From contig NW_004450330.1 in assembly GCF_000321225.1 (NCBI RefSeq), positions 2,009,636-2,073,635 on the forward strand: a stretch of 64,000 nucleotides of DNA, written 5' to 3'. Both the position numbers and the translations under genes were made by a program. This DNA is from Odobenus rosmarus divergens (Eukaryota; Chordata; Mammalia; Carnivora; Odobenidae). The notes beneath the pieces were generated by a model. It did no database searches, had not been told where the DNA came from, and saw nothing but the letters and a program-made list of their open reading frames with translations. Of the stretch, positions 10,043-22,000 are shown in pieces. The first letter of the stretch is position 1. Every line of letters starts with the position of its first letter.

Positions 10043-11180
10043 TCACTTTTATTTTAAAAAAGTGTTTCATGGAGCACTTTTTAGATGGAAGACAGGTGGT
10101 CAGAGAGAAGGAAGGGAGTCAGGCCAAAAGAGATATCTTTCACATCAAACAAGGGTGGACTGCTCATCTTTAAAAGAAACCAGCATTCTAATAGACCATC
10201 TGGGGAAAAGGCACAATGACATTACTGGGAATCTGGCCAAAGTAAGGACTATTACTGGATATTTCTGACTTTGTTCAGAATATTCCTGGAACTCTATGTC
10301 TTTATAATGCCATAAAGATAGAACTTTTTTCTAATATGAAGAATGCCACATTCCATTAGCAGAAATTGAGCTATATTTTAATTTTATTATAATGAATTTG
10401 TAATTGGAAATGGAATCCCAACGAAAAACAAATGAATTGTTAAATGATCGTCAAGAAATAATGAGTAATGTTATTAGATGAATTGAAAAAGCCATAATGC
10501 AATGGGTTTGTGAAAACAAGAAAATACAATCCAACTCCTGGATCATTACCTAGGAATGAGGGCAGGGTTCTCATTCCAGGCAGTGATAACTTGTTATGCT
10601 TGATGTTTCTGTGCTAGAAAAACAAAATCATGTAAGCAAAGAGTCATTTTTACAAGTTTGAAGAACTAAGGCCACCTAATTTTGTGTCACCATGAAAGAA
10701 TGTTCCTAGGAAATTCACTGACACATGTAATTTTTGTAAAAAATTGGTTCTTAGAATCATGCCAGGGAGCTGAACACTCAGAATTTTTTAAATATTAAGT
10801 GCCACCAAATAAAAGCCAAGAAAAGTGAATATTTCTCCTGTCTAGCTGCTTGTTTCCTTTCTCGTATTCCAATCCCTTAATTTTTCACTGACTGTATTCT
10901 ACCTGGCTATTTCTTGGAGGTTGCTGTTGTTTACGCTATATACTCATTACTGAATTTTAAAGGAAAAATGACAGAATCTACTGACTTTCCTACTGGTCTG
11001 AAAGGTCTTCCTAAAGTAGCATGTTTTACAATCTTCTGTATGACAGTTACTGAGAACACTGTTAGAACATATCCTAAAATGACTTTTTCTCCATTCTTCA
11101 AGTCAGCAACAAAAGCAGAGAGAAATCAGCAATGTCAGTGTGGTGTCCTGGAAAGGATGATAAGCTCCAAGGGCCAAGAG
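10043..11180. other. Intergenic, AT-rich, no gene seen
   Basis: Mostly unique AT-rich sequence. No coding unit or clear repeat was assigned. Confidence 0.45.
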
Positions 11181-11184
11181 ATCT

Positions 11185-11305
11185 TAATTTGGAGTCGTGG
11201 TTCAGTCATTCGATAGCTATGTGGCCTTGGACAGGTTACTTAACCTCTCTGAGTCTGAATTTCCTCATTTATAAGATTAGGGTGATGATAGCAGCTTCCT
11301 CTCTC
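11185..11305 (+). mobile_element. MIR fragment, plus strand
   Basis: A strong MIR core: 'tagctatgtggccttggaca', then 'ggttacttaacctctctgag', then 'tttcctcatttataa'. Confidence 0.85.
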
Positions 11306-11615
11306 TCCTCCACATCTTTCCCTGAGGGATCTCACTACCCTTTTCAGTTCCACATCGCTTACCACATCGATGCTGAGGATACCCACAACCCCACCTGCAG
11401 CCCAGCCCTCTCTCCTGTGCTTCTGAACTACATTTCTGCTCATTTCACAGACAACTTCACTGAGATTTCCCTCAGGCACCTTAAATACATTATATGCCTG
11501 GCATGTAGTATGTGCCCAGGGAGTTACTATTTAATGAAAAGACAAGAGTCTTTCCACCTGCTACTTCCTCTACATGGAGCATTTATCTTCCCTCCTGCAC
11601 TGGCATGTCCTGTTT

Positions 11616-11812
11616 GTTTGTTTGTTTGTTTGTTTATTTCTTTGACAGAGAGAGACACAGCGAGAGAGGGAACGCAAGCAGGGGGGAGTGGGAGAGGGAG
11701 AAGCAGGCTTCCCGCGGAGCAGGGAGCCCGATGCGGGGCTCAGTCCCAGGACCCTGGGATCATGACCTGAGCCGAAGGCAGGTGCTTAATGACTGAGCCA
11801 CCCAGGCACCCC
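11616..11812 (-). mobile_element. Can-SINE (SINEC), minus strand
   Basis: It starts with a TTTG(n) tail and ends CTGAGCCACCCAGGCACCC. A 10 bp TSD, TGTCCTGTTT, lies at 11606-11615 and 11813-11822. Confidence 0.95.
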
Positions 11813-11879
11813 TGTCCTGTTTATTTTTTATTTTCCTTGGTCTCTTCCTCCAGGGAGATTTCCCGGACGTTCCAGCCTC

Positions 11880-12105
11880 AGTTAGAGGCCCCTACTAAGT
11901 GTTCTCATTGTCCTTTCTGTTTCTCATAGCTTTGATGCTTCTACACTGTGATTGTCCACTCACTTGTCAGATTCCCCTTTTCGACTCCACGGAAAGGACT
12001 ATGTCTATCTATTCATTGCTGTATTCCCAGCCCCGTCCACCAGTGTATGGCACATAGCAGTTATTCAACAAAAATGTGTTGGGCGAATGAATGCATGAAC
12101 TCAAC
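11880..12105 (+). mobile_element. L2 3' end fragment
   Basis: It reads 'ctccacggaaaggacta', then 'attcattgctgtattcccag', then 'tggcacatagcagttattc', then 'gaatgaatgc'. This is an L2 terminus. Confidence 0.75.
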
Positions 12106-12169
12106 AGAAGTTATTACTATAATCACAAAAATATTTAGAAACAGCAGCTATTAAGTATTACAACTCATG

Positions 12170-12290
12170 TACTCATTCAATCACTATTTACTAAGGACCT
12201 GTTATGTACCTGGCACTGGGTTAAGAAACCAGACAGAAATATAGAAACAGGTTTATAATGCAATCTCATGGAAAATAAATAAATACATAA
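12170..12290. repeat. Ancient interspersed repeat, unclassified
   Basis: The text 'actaaggacctgttatgtacctggcactggg' type is shared with 24238-24330 and 37474-37790. It is probably a mammal-wide LINE-2-related repeat. The family is not certain. Confidence 0.35.
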
Positions 12291-13505
12291 ACACACAAAA
12301 CCAGAATACCAAACCATATGGACACTGTGATTACTACTCTATAAAATAGGTAGGGAGCAGCCTGGTGTTGTACAGTGGTTTTTAAGGTTTTCTATTTTTA
12401 GTTAAAGGCTTTTCATTCAAATAAAAACCTTAGAAGCTCAAAATATAAACCAGAAAAAAGCAGAGGTTTGTAGGGGTGCTTGATGGAGGGGTGAGAGCCA
12501 GAGCCTGCCCGCGCTTCTCTTGCTGCTCCCTCCCCTCTGCCCCTGTGCCAACACCTCTCCTTCCAGATGTGAAGGCAGCTGCCGGGGAGTGTTCAGAGAG
12601 GGAGGAGGATTTGAAAAGCCCCAGAATAGACTTCTGGTCAAACACTGCGGTTTAAAAGCATGCGCTTTACTTTGATCCTTTCCAAAATGCCTCTAAATTG
12701 ACAACAAAGGGGCCCAAATGGGTGAAGAGTCAGTGTCAACCCTTTCTGGAACATGGACAGGGGCTAGATGAGGGAGACTAAGCCCACGGAGCTGAGGAAA
12801 TGGAAAGCTGAGTGTCTGCAGATGGGGATGTGAAGAAGAAAGCCAATCTGGGGCACAGCACCCTGGAAAGGCTCCGCAATTGGAGGCACAGATTCTTCTG
12901 AAAGAGAGGGTAAGAGGCAGAGCTGTAAACAGCCTTGTGGAAAGTCTTCTGAAGGAGCAGTCAGATCCCAGGATCCTCTCCCCTTTTCTCAGCAGCCAAG
13001 TGACCACCTCTCTCCCACCCCAGCAGAAGTCCGGGTTATGCTCAAGACGGTGAACCAGAAGCAGCTCCAGACTCAGGGACAGAGGCCAGGCCAGGGTGGT
13101 GGAGACACCATGCTGCAAGAGAACTAACTGATTGGTTCAGGATTAGACATGGCCCAAATTGGGCCAACTGAGTCCAACCTTGACACTTTTATATTCTGAA
13201 AGTGCGAGAGAAAAGCAGAGTTGGAAGCCATGTCTCCCCTCCACATAAAGAAAGCCTTTTGAAAGAGAAAAGAAGGAAGTAAAATACAGATGAGAGAGAA
13301 AGAAAGACAGAGACAGAGAGAGAGGGAGGTGGGGAGAGGAACAGAGAAGGAGGGAGGGACAGAGGTTGATGTGTGTGTGTGTGTGTGTCCGTCCAGGTGA
13401 GTGTCCTGGATGTGTTGAGGCCCTGTTCTAACTTTGAGGTTACTAGCTTTGACTGGTCCTTGTAACGCTTCCTTCAATTCTATAAACTACCCAGTATCCT
13501 TCTAT
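12291..13505. other. Intergenic, with GAGA and GT runs
   Basis: No gene recognised. A purine-rich GAGA-type stretch runs at about 13290-13365 and a (GT)n run at 13371-13388. The 141-codon minus-strand frame at 12693-13118 has no recognisable domain. Confidence 0.5.
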
Positions 13506-14090
13506 ATTGGTTTGCTAGGGCTGCCATCACAAAGTACCACAGATTGCGTGGCTTAAACAACAGAAATTTATTTCCTCATGGCTCTGGAGGTGAGAAGTCC
13601 AAAATGAAAGTGTTGGCAGAGGTGGCGTCTTCCGAGGCTTCTCTCCTGGGCTTGTAGACGGCCTTCACAGGGCCTTCCCTCTGTGCTGGGTGTATCCTAC
13701 CCTCCTCTTAGGATAACAATCAGATTGGATTGGGCCCACCCATATGACTTCATTTTACCTTAATCATCTCTTTAAAGACCCTATCTCCAGGTGGTGTCAC
13801 ATTCTTTTTTTTTTTTGAGATTTTATTTATTTATTTGAGAGAGAGAGAGAGTCCCAGTGGGGAGGTGGGGTGCAGAGGGAGAAGCAGACTCCCCACTGAG
13901 CACGGGGCCCGGTGCCGTGAGGCTTGACGTGGGGCTCGATCCCGGGACCCTGAGATCGTGACCTGAGCCGAAGTCAGACGCCTAACTGACTGAGCCACCC
14001 AGGCGTCCCTAGAGTCACATTCTGAAGTATTTGGTATTAGGACTTCAGTACATGAATTTTGAGGAAGGGGGCACAATTTAGCCTGTTAAA
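13506..14090 (-). mobile_element. ERVL-MaLR LTR (MLT1-type), minus strand, split by a SINE
   Basis: It shows 'ggtttgctagggctgccat', then 'gtggcttaaacaacagaaat', then 'ctttaaagaccctatctcc', then 'cacaatttagcctgtt'. This is the reverse of a MaLR LTR, as I know the consensus. A SINE (13806-14013) interrupts it. It is an old, non-coding solo LTR. Confidence 0.8.
13806..14013 (-). mobile_element. Can-SINE (SINEC) inside the MaLR LTR
   Basis: T-run, AGATTTTATTTATTTATTTGAGAGAG, then CTGAGCCACCCAGGCGTCCC. A 10 bp TSD, GTCACATTCT, lies at 13796-13805 and 14014-14023. Removing the SINE and one TSD copy restores the LTR text. Confidence 0.95.
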
Positions 14091-14329
14091 ACTAATATGG
14101 ACAGTAAATAACTAGATTTTGAAATAACTTAAGCTATTTCTAATTTAGTTTCTGCCACTTGCACCCAAACAGCTCTGACTTTACCACTCGGCTCTTGTGT
14201 ACCACCTTGTGGACCTTTTAGTTTTCCTTAACTATTTTTTTAACCTGCACTGCCATTAACCTTTTCCTATGTTTATGTTCCTTAAAATGAGAAGTAGATC
14301 ATAGTTTGTGCAGCCTATAGAGCCAGAGG

Positions 14330-14525
14330 ATCTGATGAGGACAGCTCTGCTTATTAGCTGTTTGATCTTGGTGAAGTTCTCTATGCCTTAATTTCCTCAT
14401 CTGTTAAATTGGGACGATGGTAATAGCAGGTTGTTGTGAGATTCATTATGTCAATGAATGTAAAGCATTTAGAACAGAGACTGGCATATGGTGAGTTTTA
14501 TGTAAATAGGTGCTATTATTTATTC
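14330..14525 (+). mobile_element. MIR, nearly full length, plus strand
   Basis: It runs from 'gcttattagctgtttgatcttgg' through 'tttcctcatctgttaaattggg' to 'gcatttagaacagagactgg'. A good match to the MIR order. Confidence 0.85.
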
Positions 14526-14595
14526 ATCCAGAAGTCTTTATAGAAAATAACTATGTGTCATGTACATATAGATGCTTAACAAATATTTATTACCA

Positions 14596-14660
14596 GTTTT
14601 TAAAAGTAATCTCTATGCCCAACGTGGGGCTTGAACTCACGACCCCGAGATCAAGAATTA
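14596..14660 (-). mobile_element. Short tRNA-like SINE, truncated, minus strand
   Basis: 'aaaagtaatctctatgccc', then 'aacgtggggcttgaactcac', then 'gagatcaagaa'. This is the same short form as 9951-10041, missing its head end. Confidence 0.8.
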
Positions 14661-16474
14661 TTTATCAATTCTACTCCATAAATGTATGTGCTATAAAAGA
14701 GGTTCATAAAGGTAACTTCAAATCATTATTCAATATATTGTTATCTGCCAATGTAAAGTGTCTTTATAATGTTCTTTTTCCTTGTTTAGTCAATGGTCAC
14801 TATAAACAGCTATAACTCTGGACCACCTATCTTAAATACTTTACTCAAGTCGATATAATAAACAAGTATAGAGCCATTTTCTTGGACTTTAGAAGCTCTG
14901 TCATTTTGGAGGAGAGCCTGAGGTAAAAGTTAGGGTTGCTGGCTCTGGTCCTGGCTCTACCCCTACACTGTGAGCCTGACAAAAGTCTTGCATTCTTGTT
15001 GGCTTCACTTACAGACTGAGGCTGGACTATGTAAGCTTTAGGGTCTCTAACGCCAACATTCTATATTACTTACTTTTGAAAGAACATCTTATATGATCTG
15101 TTCAGATCCTTTAAAAATTACACTGTCCCTCATTTCCTACTTTGAAAATAACCTTTAGTAATTCTGACACATAGTTAGATGTATTTCTGGGCATCTGTTA
15201 GATGAATGAGAAATAAATTATTAAAATTTGGGAGAGATCAATAGCAATCATAGTGTCTTTTGATAAGTTGAGCATTTTATTTCTAATGAGTAACCCTGCC
15301 CCCAAAAGAAACCAGTAAGATGATAAGAAAATAATATAAAATGTTACTTTATTTTATTTAATTTTAACTCCTTGGCCATTCTTAATTTTTTTAGAGTAGT
15401 CTTTTGAGTCCTGACCCTATAGTTAATAGATTAGTCAGCCTGCAATGTAGAGTCTCTGGCACTGCTGGGATGCAGGGATGGGGGGTGGAGAAGGGAAATA
15501 CATGATGTTTGCTCTTGTCCTCCTACCTTGTGCTGGAAACACTCCCACAAGACGCTCAGAAATACAAAGATGTGCACACTCCAATGTGTGCCAAGTAACA
15601 CCACACTACTTTCACTCAACAAAAATGTATTCATTGCTTGCTCTGTTTCCCGGGGATCAGGGCTGAACCAGACCAAGTTCAGTCCTCTTGGAGTTAAATA
15701 TACAATGAAGGTAAAGTGAGGGTTAATCTCCCTCCATTAGCCCAGTGAGCAGATTCATACCGGAGGAGCAGGGTGCAGGCTCCTCAGGCTGGGCAGCTCT
15801 GTGGATCTGCAAGGTAGTTTTACCACTCCAGGAAACAGCAGTGTACCCGGTGTATCTAACAGGGCAGATCATTGTTTAACAGAAACTTCTCCATACAACA
15901 TTATTTTCAGTAATAATACTGAAACAAAATGAATACTCATAATAACAGAGAGAAAAGAAACAGTGAGATTTTTCTTTTATTGAACTTTGTATATGTAATC
16001 ATGTCAATAAAAATAAATAACAAATAATAAAATAAATTAATACAGGATCAAAGAAGAGGGAAAGGTGATGGATGAATATTTTAAAACTACATTAGTGTTT
16101 TCCAAATGAAAGGGAAAAAGCATATACCTACATACTAGTCTGCCGCAGACATGAGTAATAACATTACAGGCTAATAATAACAAAAAGGGCTCCATTTCAA
16201 ATTTCAAAGATACTATTCCAATAGAGTAAAATATTTCATGTATGAAAACTTGCACCTACCAAACAAGAATATTATAGCTTGCAGTTTGCACTGTTTTAAA
16301 TTTTAATCACAAATAAAAGCTCCAAGTGGTCACATAGAATGAGAGAATTAAATTGAGTCTGAGAGAATGGAAGTAGCACGAGTTCTGTTACAATCACTAC
16401 TTTCAAATCTAGGGTTTAAATGCAGAAGCAGATAGATCCACCCGAGTTGGAGACATGAAAGGCGCCCAAAGCAA
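14661..16474. other. Intergenic, no gene seen
   Basis: AT-rich, mostly unique sequence. Faint ancient-repeat text ('caacaaaaatgtattcattgc') appears at about 15615. No coding unit. Confidence 0.5.
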
Positions 16475-16488
16475 GCGTGGATGATTCT

Positions 16489-16681
16489 TTCTTTTTTTTT
16501 TTTTTTTTTTAACTTTTTAAGATTTTATTTATTTATTTGAAAGAGTGAGTGAGTGAGTGAGAGAGAGAGAACACACGAGCAGGGGGAGAGGGAGAAGCAG
16601 ACACCCCACTGAGCAGGGAGCCCCAGGACCCTGGGATCATGACCTGAGCCTAAGGCAGACTCTTAACAGACTGAGCCACCC
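16489..16681 (-). mobile_element. Can-SINE (SINEC), minus strand
   Basis: Long T-run, AAGATTTTATTTATTTATTTGAAAGAG, then a GAGTGAGT(n) body and CTGAGCCACCC. A 14 bp TSD with one mismatch (GCGTGGATGATTCT and GCGTGGAAGATTCT) lies at 16475-16488 and 16682-16695. Confidence 0.93.
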
Positions 16682-16695
16682 GCGTGGAAGATTCT

Positions 16696-18994
16696 GAACC
16701 GTAAGGAACGTAACTCTCCAACAAGCACGTATAGATGGGTCCGTTTATGCCAGCACTCCTCTGACTTCTACGTAGAATACGATGCCAATGGAAGGATTAA
16801 AAAGTGCTAATTTTATTTATTATAAAATTGAATAGTAACTGCAGAAATTGTCTTGAACTTAGACTGACAAAAGATTTGGGGGCAAGAAGAATATTTTACA
16901 TGGGATCTGACATTGTGTAGAATTGCCGGTGTGTGACTGTCGTTTTTAAAAGCAGACCAACTTTTACTCCGTTTTATTATTGTTTCAAAATTCTCTACAG
17001 ACAGTGCACGCCCTTATTGCTTGAGACCACTCCTATCACTACTCCTGGGACACCCATGCCATAGGAAATGAAGAAAAATAATATAGGAACTCTAACTTAG
17101 AGCCAGATGTGTTGAATTTGTAAGACCCTTCCTCCTTCCCCATTCCAGGCCCAGGGGACACAGCCCTACACAGGGACCTCATGAAGCCCCAGTGGACATT
17201 CTGGATCTTGCAGCAGGGTAAGGAGCCTGCCCTGGGTTGCCTTTCGTGGGTTTTGAAATGATAGTATAAATGGTTTGAGTGAGTGCAAGATCGGAGTTCG
17301 GGTGTGTATTCGCGCGTACGTGCACGCGTGTGTGCGTGAGGGGTGAGGTTAGGGAGGCTGGTGAAGAGCAGGAGGAATACACATAAGATGAATTTGTGCC
17401 CTCTCCTGGAAATAACAGGAAATTTTGGCTTTTAAAATGAATGTGGATTTAAATAGCCTCTCTCTTCAAGAAGTTCGAAATCTTTCACAGATACTATTTA
17501 ATTCTTATTTTCAGGTTCCCTGTGAGTTTGGCAAGAGATGCGTATTGTAGTTTAATTAAGGAGGAAGTTGTGATAGGGATATTCAGGGATGTCCCCCCCG
17601 TCCCAGGGCGAATATGAAGCAACAGATGAGTTTTAGATGTATGTATAGGAAAGGAAAAAAATCAGACCAAATCAATAACAAGTGATTATTGAAAGCTATT
17701 GTTTAGGTGTATAACATGACACTATCTGGTACAGTCGAAGCTTCCCGGTGAGCCAGCCAGTCCACTTGAGGAGGTGCACCCAGGAGACATCTCCTGTATG
17801 TGCACAAGCAGACAGGTATGAGAACATTCTGACAGACTGACTGTATCGGGCTACTCAGTGTGACCAGTGACTCTCCAGGAGAATCGCCTTCTGGGCCATT
17901 CCCGTGGAAGCCACGCTGTTGTAATGTTCCTCCTGCTCTACCAGCTGGGCTCCAGGCCTCCCAGCTCACCCACGGCACAGGCCAGTCATCGCCTACCTTG
18001 TGCCTCACACTGCAGGCCTCCCCTCTCTTACCCAGGGCCTCCCTGTCACCGCTGAGGTACAAGATACAACAGGACTGCCAGGGGCACATGGGCTTGATAG
18101 GGCCCAGGAGGCTGCAGGCAGAAAGGGAATGTCCCTGGCTTGTGTCTGCTCATAGGGTGGTGGATGTCACTCCCATTTCTTTTTGGCCGCAAGGGGAGCC
18201 AGGAAACAATGCCAGAAGTGCCAGGCGTTCATACCCAGTGAAGCAAAATTTCAACCACGGAGAGGTGACGGATGGGAGAGAGAGCCATAGATAAATTCTT
18301 CTCCTTCCTCTCCCCTGAAGGACTCTTCTGAGAAATGTTTCCATGAGGCTTCTCTGGAAACATCCTCCGTGACCAAGCACCCAGTTGTGCTTTTTAGTGA
18401 AGCGGAGAGCCACTTCAGGAACTTTCCTTCCCCCTCCTTCCTGCCTCCATGCCCTGTCCCCCTTCACTCTGGCTGCTTTGGGCTTGCATTCTTCCAGTAA
18501 AGATTTAGAATATAAATTTTGCCTCAGGCTATCATTTCTAGGGCACTGAGACTCAGACAAAGAATGTTTACTGTAGCAAAATTGTCATAAAACAATGCCT
18601 AAGCATTGTTTTATGATCTCAAGAATTAATTAAACCATCAGAACAAAGAAAAAGAAAGAAAAATAGAGGGAAAAAAAGGGAATTTCAAGCTGAAAACTAA
18701 AATTAAAGCAAACATGGACTCAGTGCAAAGGACAGCCTATGACTTAGAAGATTTCACTGCTATTCTTTCTCCCCTGCTCTTTTGCAAACTGTCCTGTAAC
18801 TTTATATTTTAAATCGTTGCAATATTGTGAAAAGCTTTCAGTTCCTTAAAACATGCATAAATATATGGATGCCAATGATTAGTCTAGAAAAGAAAAATAT
18901 TCAGAAGAGTGTAGTTGTTTCAGGTACAGCTTTAATACATTTTATTTTTGTAAGATTGACCTGAGTTTCAGAAGTTCCTCCAAGAATTCTGGGG
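16696..18994. other. Intergenic, with alternating CG/TG run and a perfect hairpin
   Basis: No gene recognised. An alternating purine-pyrimidine run (TTCGCGCGTACGTGCACGCG) lies at about 17310-17335. The perfect inverted repeat at 18585-18616 is listed separately. Confidence 0.5.
18585..18616. repeat. Perfect inverted repeat, 14 bp arms, 4 nt loop
   Basis: The left arm TCATAAAACAATGC at 18585-18598 is answered by its exact reverse complement at 18603-18616 around the loop CTAA. It is too short for a microRNA precursor and has no known family. Confidence 0.95.
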
Positions 18995-19180
18995 TCAGGT
19001 GACCTGGGATTAAAAACCCAGATCTAGCCATCACTTAAAAGGTCCTATATCTCTTTAAGCTTCAACTTTCTTTTCTTTTAGGTAAAGATAAGATAGTCCT
19101 CAATTCAGAGGGTTGTCTTGGGTTTTAAATGAGATTCAGTGTCTGGCACATAGTACTCAATAAACATTATCATTACCCAT
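18995..19180 (+). mobile_element. MIR fragment, plus strand
   Basis: 'gacctgggattaaaaaccc', then 'ggttttaaatgagattcagtg', then 'ctggcacatagtactcaata'. This gives the MIR order from head to tail, diverged. Confidence 0.65.
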
Positions 19181-19314
19181 TATAGCCCCAAGGAGGAAAA
19201 TCAAGTGAGCAAAAACTGGTGCTGAACGAAGTTACATTTATGCTTGTTATCTTGAGAAAGATGAATTCCAGTTGGAGCTTTCGCCATGGGAACAATATAT
19301 GATTTTTTTCATCA

Positions 19315-19315
<1 letters not shown>

Positions 19316-19347
<32 letters not shown>
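19316..19347. repeat. (GT)n microsatellite
   Basis: About 15 uninterrupted GT units. Confidence 0.95.
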
Positions 19348-19349
<2 letters not shown>

Positions 19350-19477
19350 AACTCATTCAATCCATTTTCTTGATCACCTACTGTAGACCTGGCATTTTTC
19401 GAGGCATGGAAATCATGATAGACTAGGTCTCTGTTCTCAAGGATTTCTTGTTCATGAAAAAACAGCTTGTTATTGGG

Positions 19478-19520
19478 GTTTTTTGTTTTTGTTTTTGTTT
19501 TTGTTTTTGTTTTTGTTTTG
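19478..19520. repeat. (TTTTTG)n tandem repeat
   Basis: Consecutive GTTTTT units, mostly perfect. Confidence 0.9.
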
Positions 19521-20145
19521 CTTGTTTGCTATTTCAGGAACATTCAGCATTTGGTTGGGTGACGAGAGCTCAATACCCCAGGACAGATGAGAAAACCTGA
19601 GGTTTGTAGTTTTGATACACCAGATGCTGTTTTGAAGGAAACCAAGAAACGTATGTTCTGTGGAAAGGTGTGGAAGGGGGGCAAAAAGAGACCAGCGTTC
19701 AAATCCCAGAGGGGACAGATGTCGACAGTGGTCCCAGGGAGGCGCTGTTGCCTGGGAAGCATTGAGGGCATGGGCGAAAACAGGACCACATCTGGGATAG
19801 TGCTATGTCAGAAGTCCTGCCCAACCAGGTACTTTGCTGACTGCCCAGCGATTGGTGGGGAGAACTTAAATCGTAGGCCCCACTAAAATTTCTGTCTTCC
19901 CCAGGGTGGGATTTGGCTCTTCTACACCCAAGGGAGCAAAGTTTGATCCTGCCCCTCTCCCATTGCCTGATGCTCAGCTCTTACCTCCCTGTCACAAACC
20001 AGATCACCATAAGCCCACAGAGGACTTCCCTTCTCCTGGGGAATTACCAATTCTGTGAAACTAGTTGTCCTAAACCATCTAGACATATAGACCGGTGTAT
20101 GAGGAAAGGCCTTTACCAGACCATCTTTTAAAATCAAAACTCACC
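19521..20145. other. Intergenic, no gene seen
   Basis: Unique-looking. Short frames on both strands (19544-19886, 19913-20137) overlap in opposite phases and show no domain. Confidence 0.45.
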
Positions 20146-20149
20146 TTTA

Positions 20150-20600
20150 TTTGCTCACTATGCTCCAAAAACACTTGTCTTTTTTCCCCTATTCTTCAAA
20201 TATGTCATATTTCTGTTTCAGGGTCTTAGCACAGGCTGTTCCCTCTGCCTGGAATTCATATTCCCAAATCATTATATGACAGGCTTCACAGTCACCTCTT
20301 TGGAGAGGCCTTCCTTGACCACCCTATTCAGTGCCAATCACCCCACTTGCCGCCCAGACACTATCTAATTATCTTATTCTTTCTCTCCCCGCCCCTCCTG
20401 TTCTTTCTTCATTTTTTTTTAATGCTTCATGTAAAAAACAGTGAGTCAATCATATACCTCAGTTTATGGTACACTATTATTGCCTTTCTTTCATGGATAT
20501 TTCTCCCACTCAGCCCTGATTTCCATTTTCATTCCCTCCTGTTCCATGTAGGCATCCACCATAAGATAGGAGATATATACTCTTTGATATAAGTGCAATA
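20150..20600 (+). mobile_element. L2 fragment, plus strand
   Basis: The text 'tttcagggtcttagcacagg', then 'ctgttccctctgcctggaat', then 'agaggccttccttgaccac' is the characteristic L2 3' region. Confidence 0.85.
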
Positions 20601-20929
20601 CTGTAAAATGTCAGGTGTTGTTTTGTATATGTTTCAAATTTTTTTTTTATTAATTGTATTGTGCCATAGACCTTGTTCTATTTATGTTTTATGATCAACA
20701 GTGGGTTTTAAAGATCCATATGTATTCGCTATTCGTACCTCCGGGTCATTGCTTCCAAGTGATCCCCAGCATTCTGTAGAGTGCATTTGTCCCCCTTCAG
20801 GATGAGCTCCCATAAAGAGCTTTACAGTGACTATCCTCATGTTTGCCCCCTTATAGACCTCAGTGAGAATTGATCGGGACCTCTATCTGGGGAGGGATTG
20901 CTGGCCATATGTATGTACATACTTATATA

Positions 20930-21085
20930 CGTAGAAGTTCTAGATGCTTTACATGTATTAAATCACTCAATCCTCACAAGAAGCCTCTGGAGTAGGTGTT
21001 ATCCCCATTTTACCAGTAAAGAAACTGAGTGGCTAATGACCTGTTCAAGGTCGTTAGTGACAGAGCTGGGTTGTAAACTTGCCAG
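20930..21085 (-). mobile_element. MIR fragment, minus strand
   Basis: 'tgctttacatgtattaaatc', then 'ccccattttaccagtaaag', then 'aagaaactgagtgg', then 'agtgacagagctgggtt'. Confidence 0.85.
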
Positions 21086-22000
21086 TGACTCCCTCCAGGC
21101 AAGCATAAGAAGAGCCCCCAGCGCCACAGCCAGGGCTGTCCTACCCCTCACCCCATCCCCATATGCTCTACACAAACGCCCCTCAGAGAACTAGCACCCC
21201 TGTCCTACCCTTTACCGAGATTGTTGGTAATCCCCTAGCCCTCGGGCTGTGGGAGGGATGGATGGCCCCATCCTTACCTTCCTTACCCTGGCCAGCCTCT
21301 GGCACCGTCCTGGTGTCATCCTGCCACCCCTGTCCAGCAGCTGCTTTGCCTCAAAGTGGCACCAGGCCAGGCAATGCTTTGCCAAGAACATTGGGAGGGG
21401 AGAGAAAACAGCCCCCATCTCCATCCCCACCGTGCCCCAACCTCCTCTGCTTCCCCTGTTGTTTGCCCGTAGCAGGTCCCGGCCACCCCTCCCCTCCGCC
21501 CAGGGCTCCTTGTGCTTCTTGCCTAGACTTACACAGATTTGAAGATTCATATGCTTCCCTCTTATGTCTGAGGCAACATCACGTTTGAACTTTGTGGGGA
21601 GCCTCATATTCTTCAGAACTCTAACCAAGACCTGAAATTGTCATCTTTGTTTATTTACCTGTATGTTATCTGTTACCCTCCCTGTGAGGCGTAAATATGT
21701 TGTGAGCAAGGACTTTGTTTTGTCTCTATAGTTCCAGCTTCAGTTCAATACCCCGCATATATAGATTAAGGATGATGTAAGAAATAGCCTTGTTTTCTAC
21801 ACAGTTCATTGTGTTCCTTGGTTCCCTTTATATAAAATTCAAGGATCAGAAAAATATAAGTATAGCTTTTGTTAATGTAGTAAATGAGATTGTGGATAAT
21901 GTTCTTTATCTATCTGTGTCTCACGGGAAGAGGCATGTTTGCAAAGAGATGGCTGCTCTGTGAAGTAGAATATAGACTAAGCATATTTGATATTTTATAT
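21086..22000. other. Intergenic, GC-rich then AT-rich; no gene recognised
   Basis: The C-rich part at about 21100-21530 opens several overlapping frames (141, 138 and 97 codons) on both strands. None has a recognisable domain, so they are best read as composition effects. A weak L2-like tail lies at about 21680-21770. Confidence 0.45.

Noticed and set aside
11132..11770. 212-codon plus-strand frame
   Set aside because: It runs from a MIR through unique DNA into a minus-strand SINE, so it is a chance frame.
21163..21628. Overlapping 141- and 138-codon frames on both strands
   Set aside because: They are opposite-strand mirrors in C-rich DNA, with no domain and no splice context.
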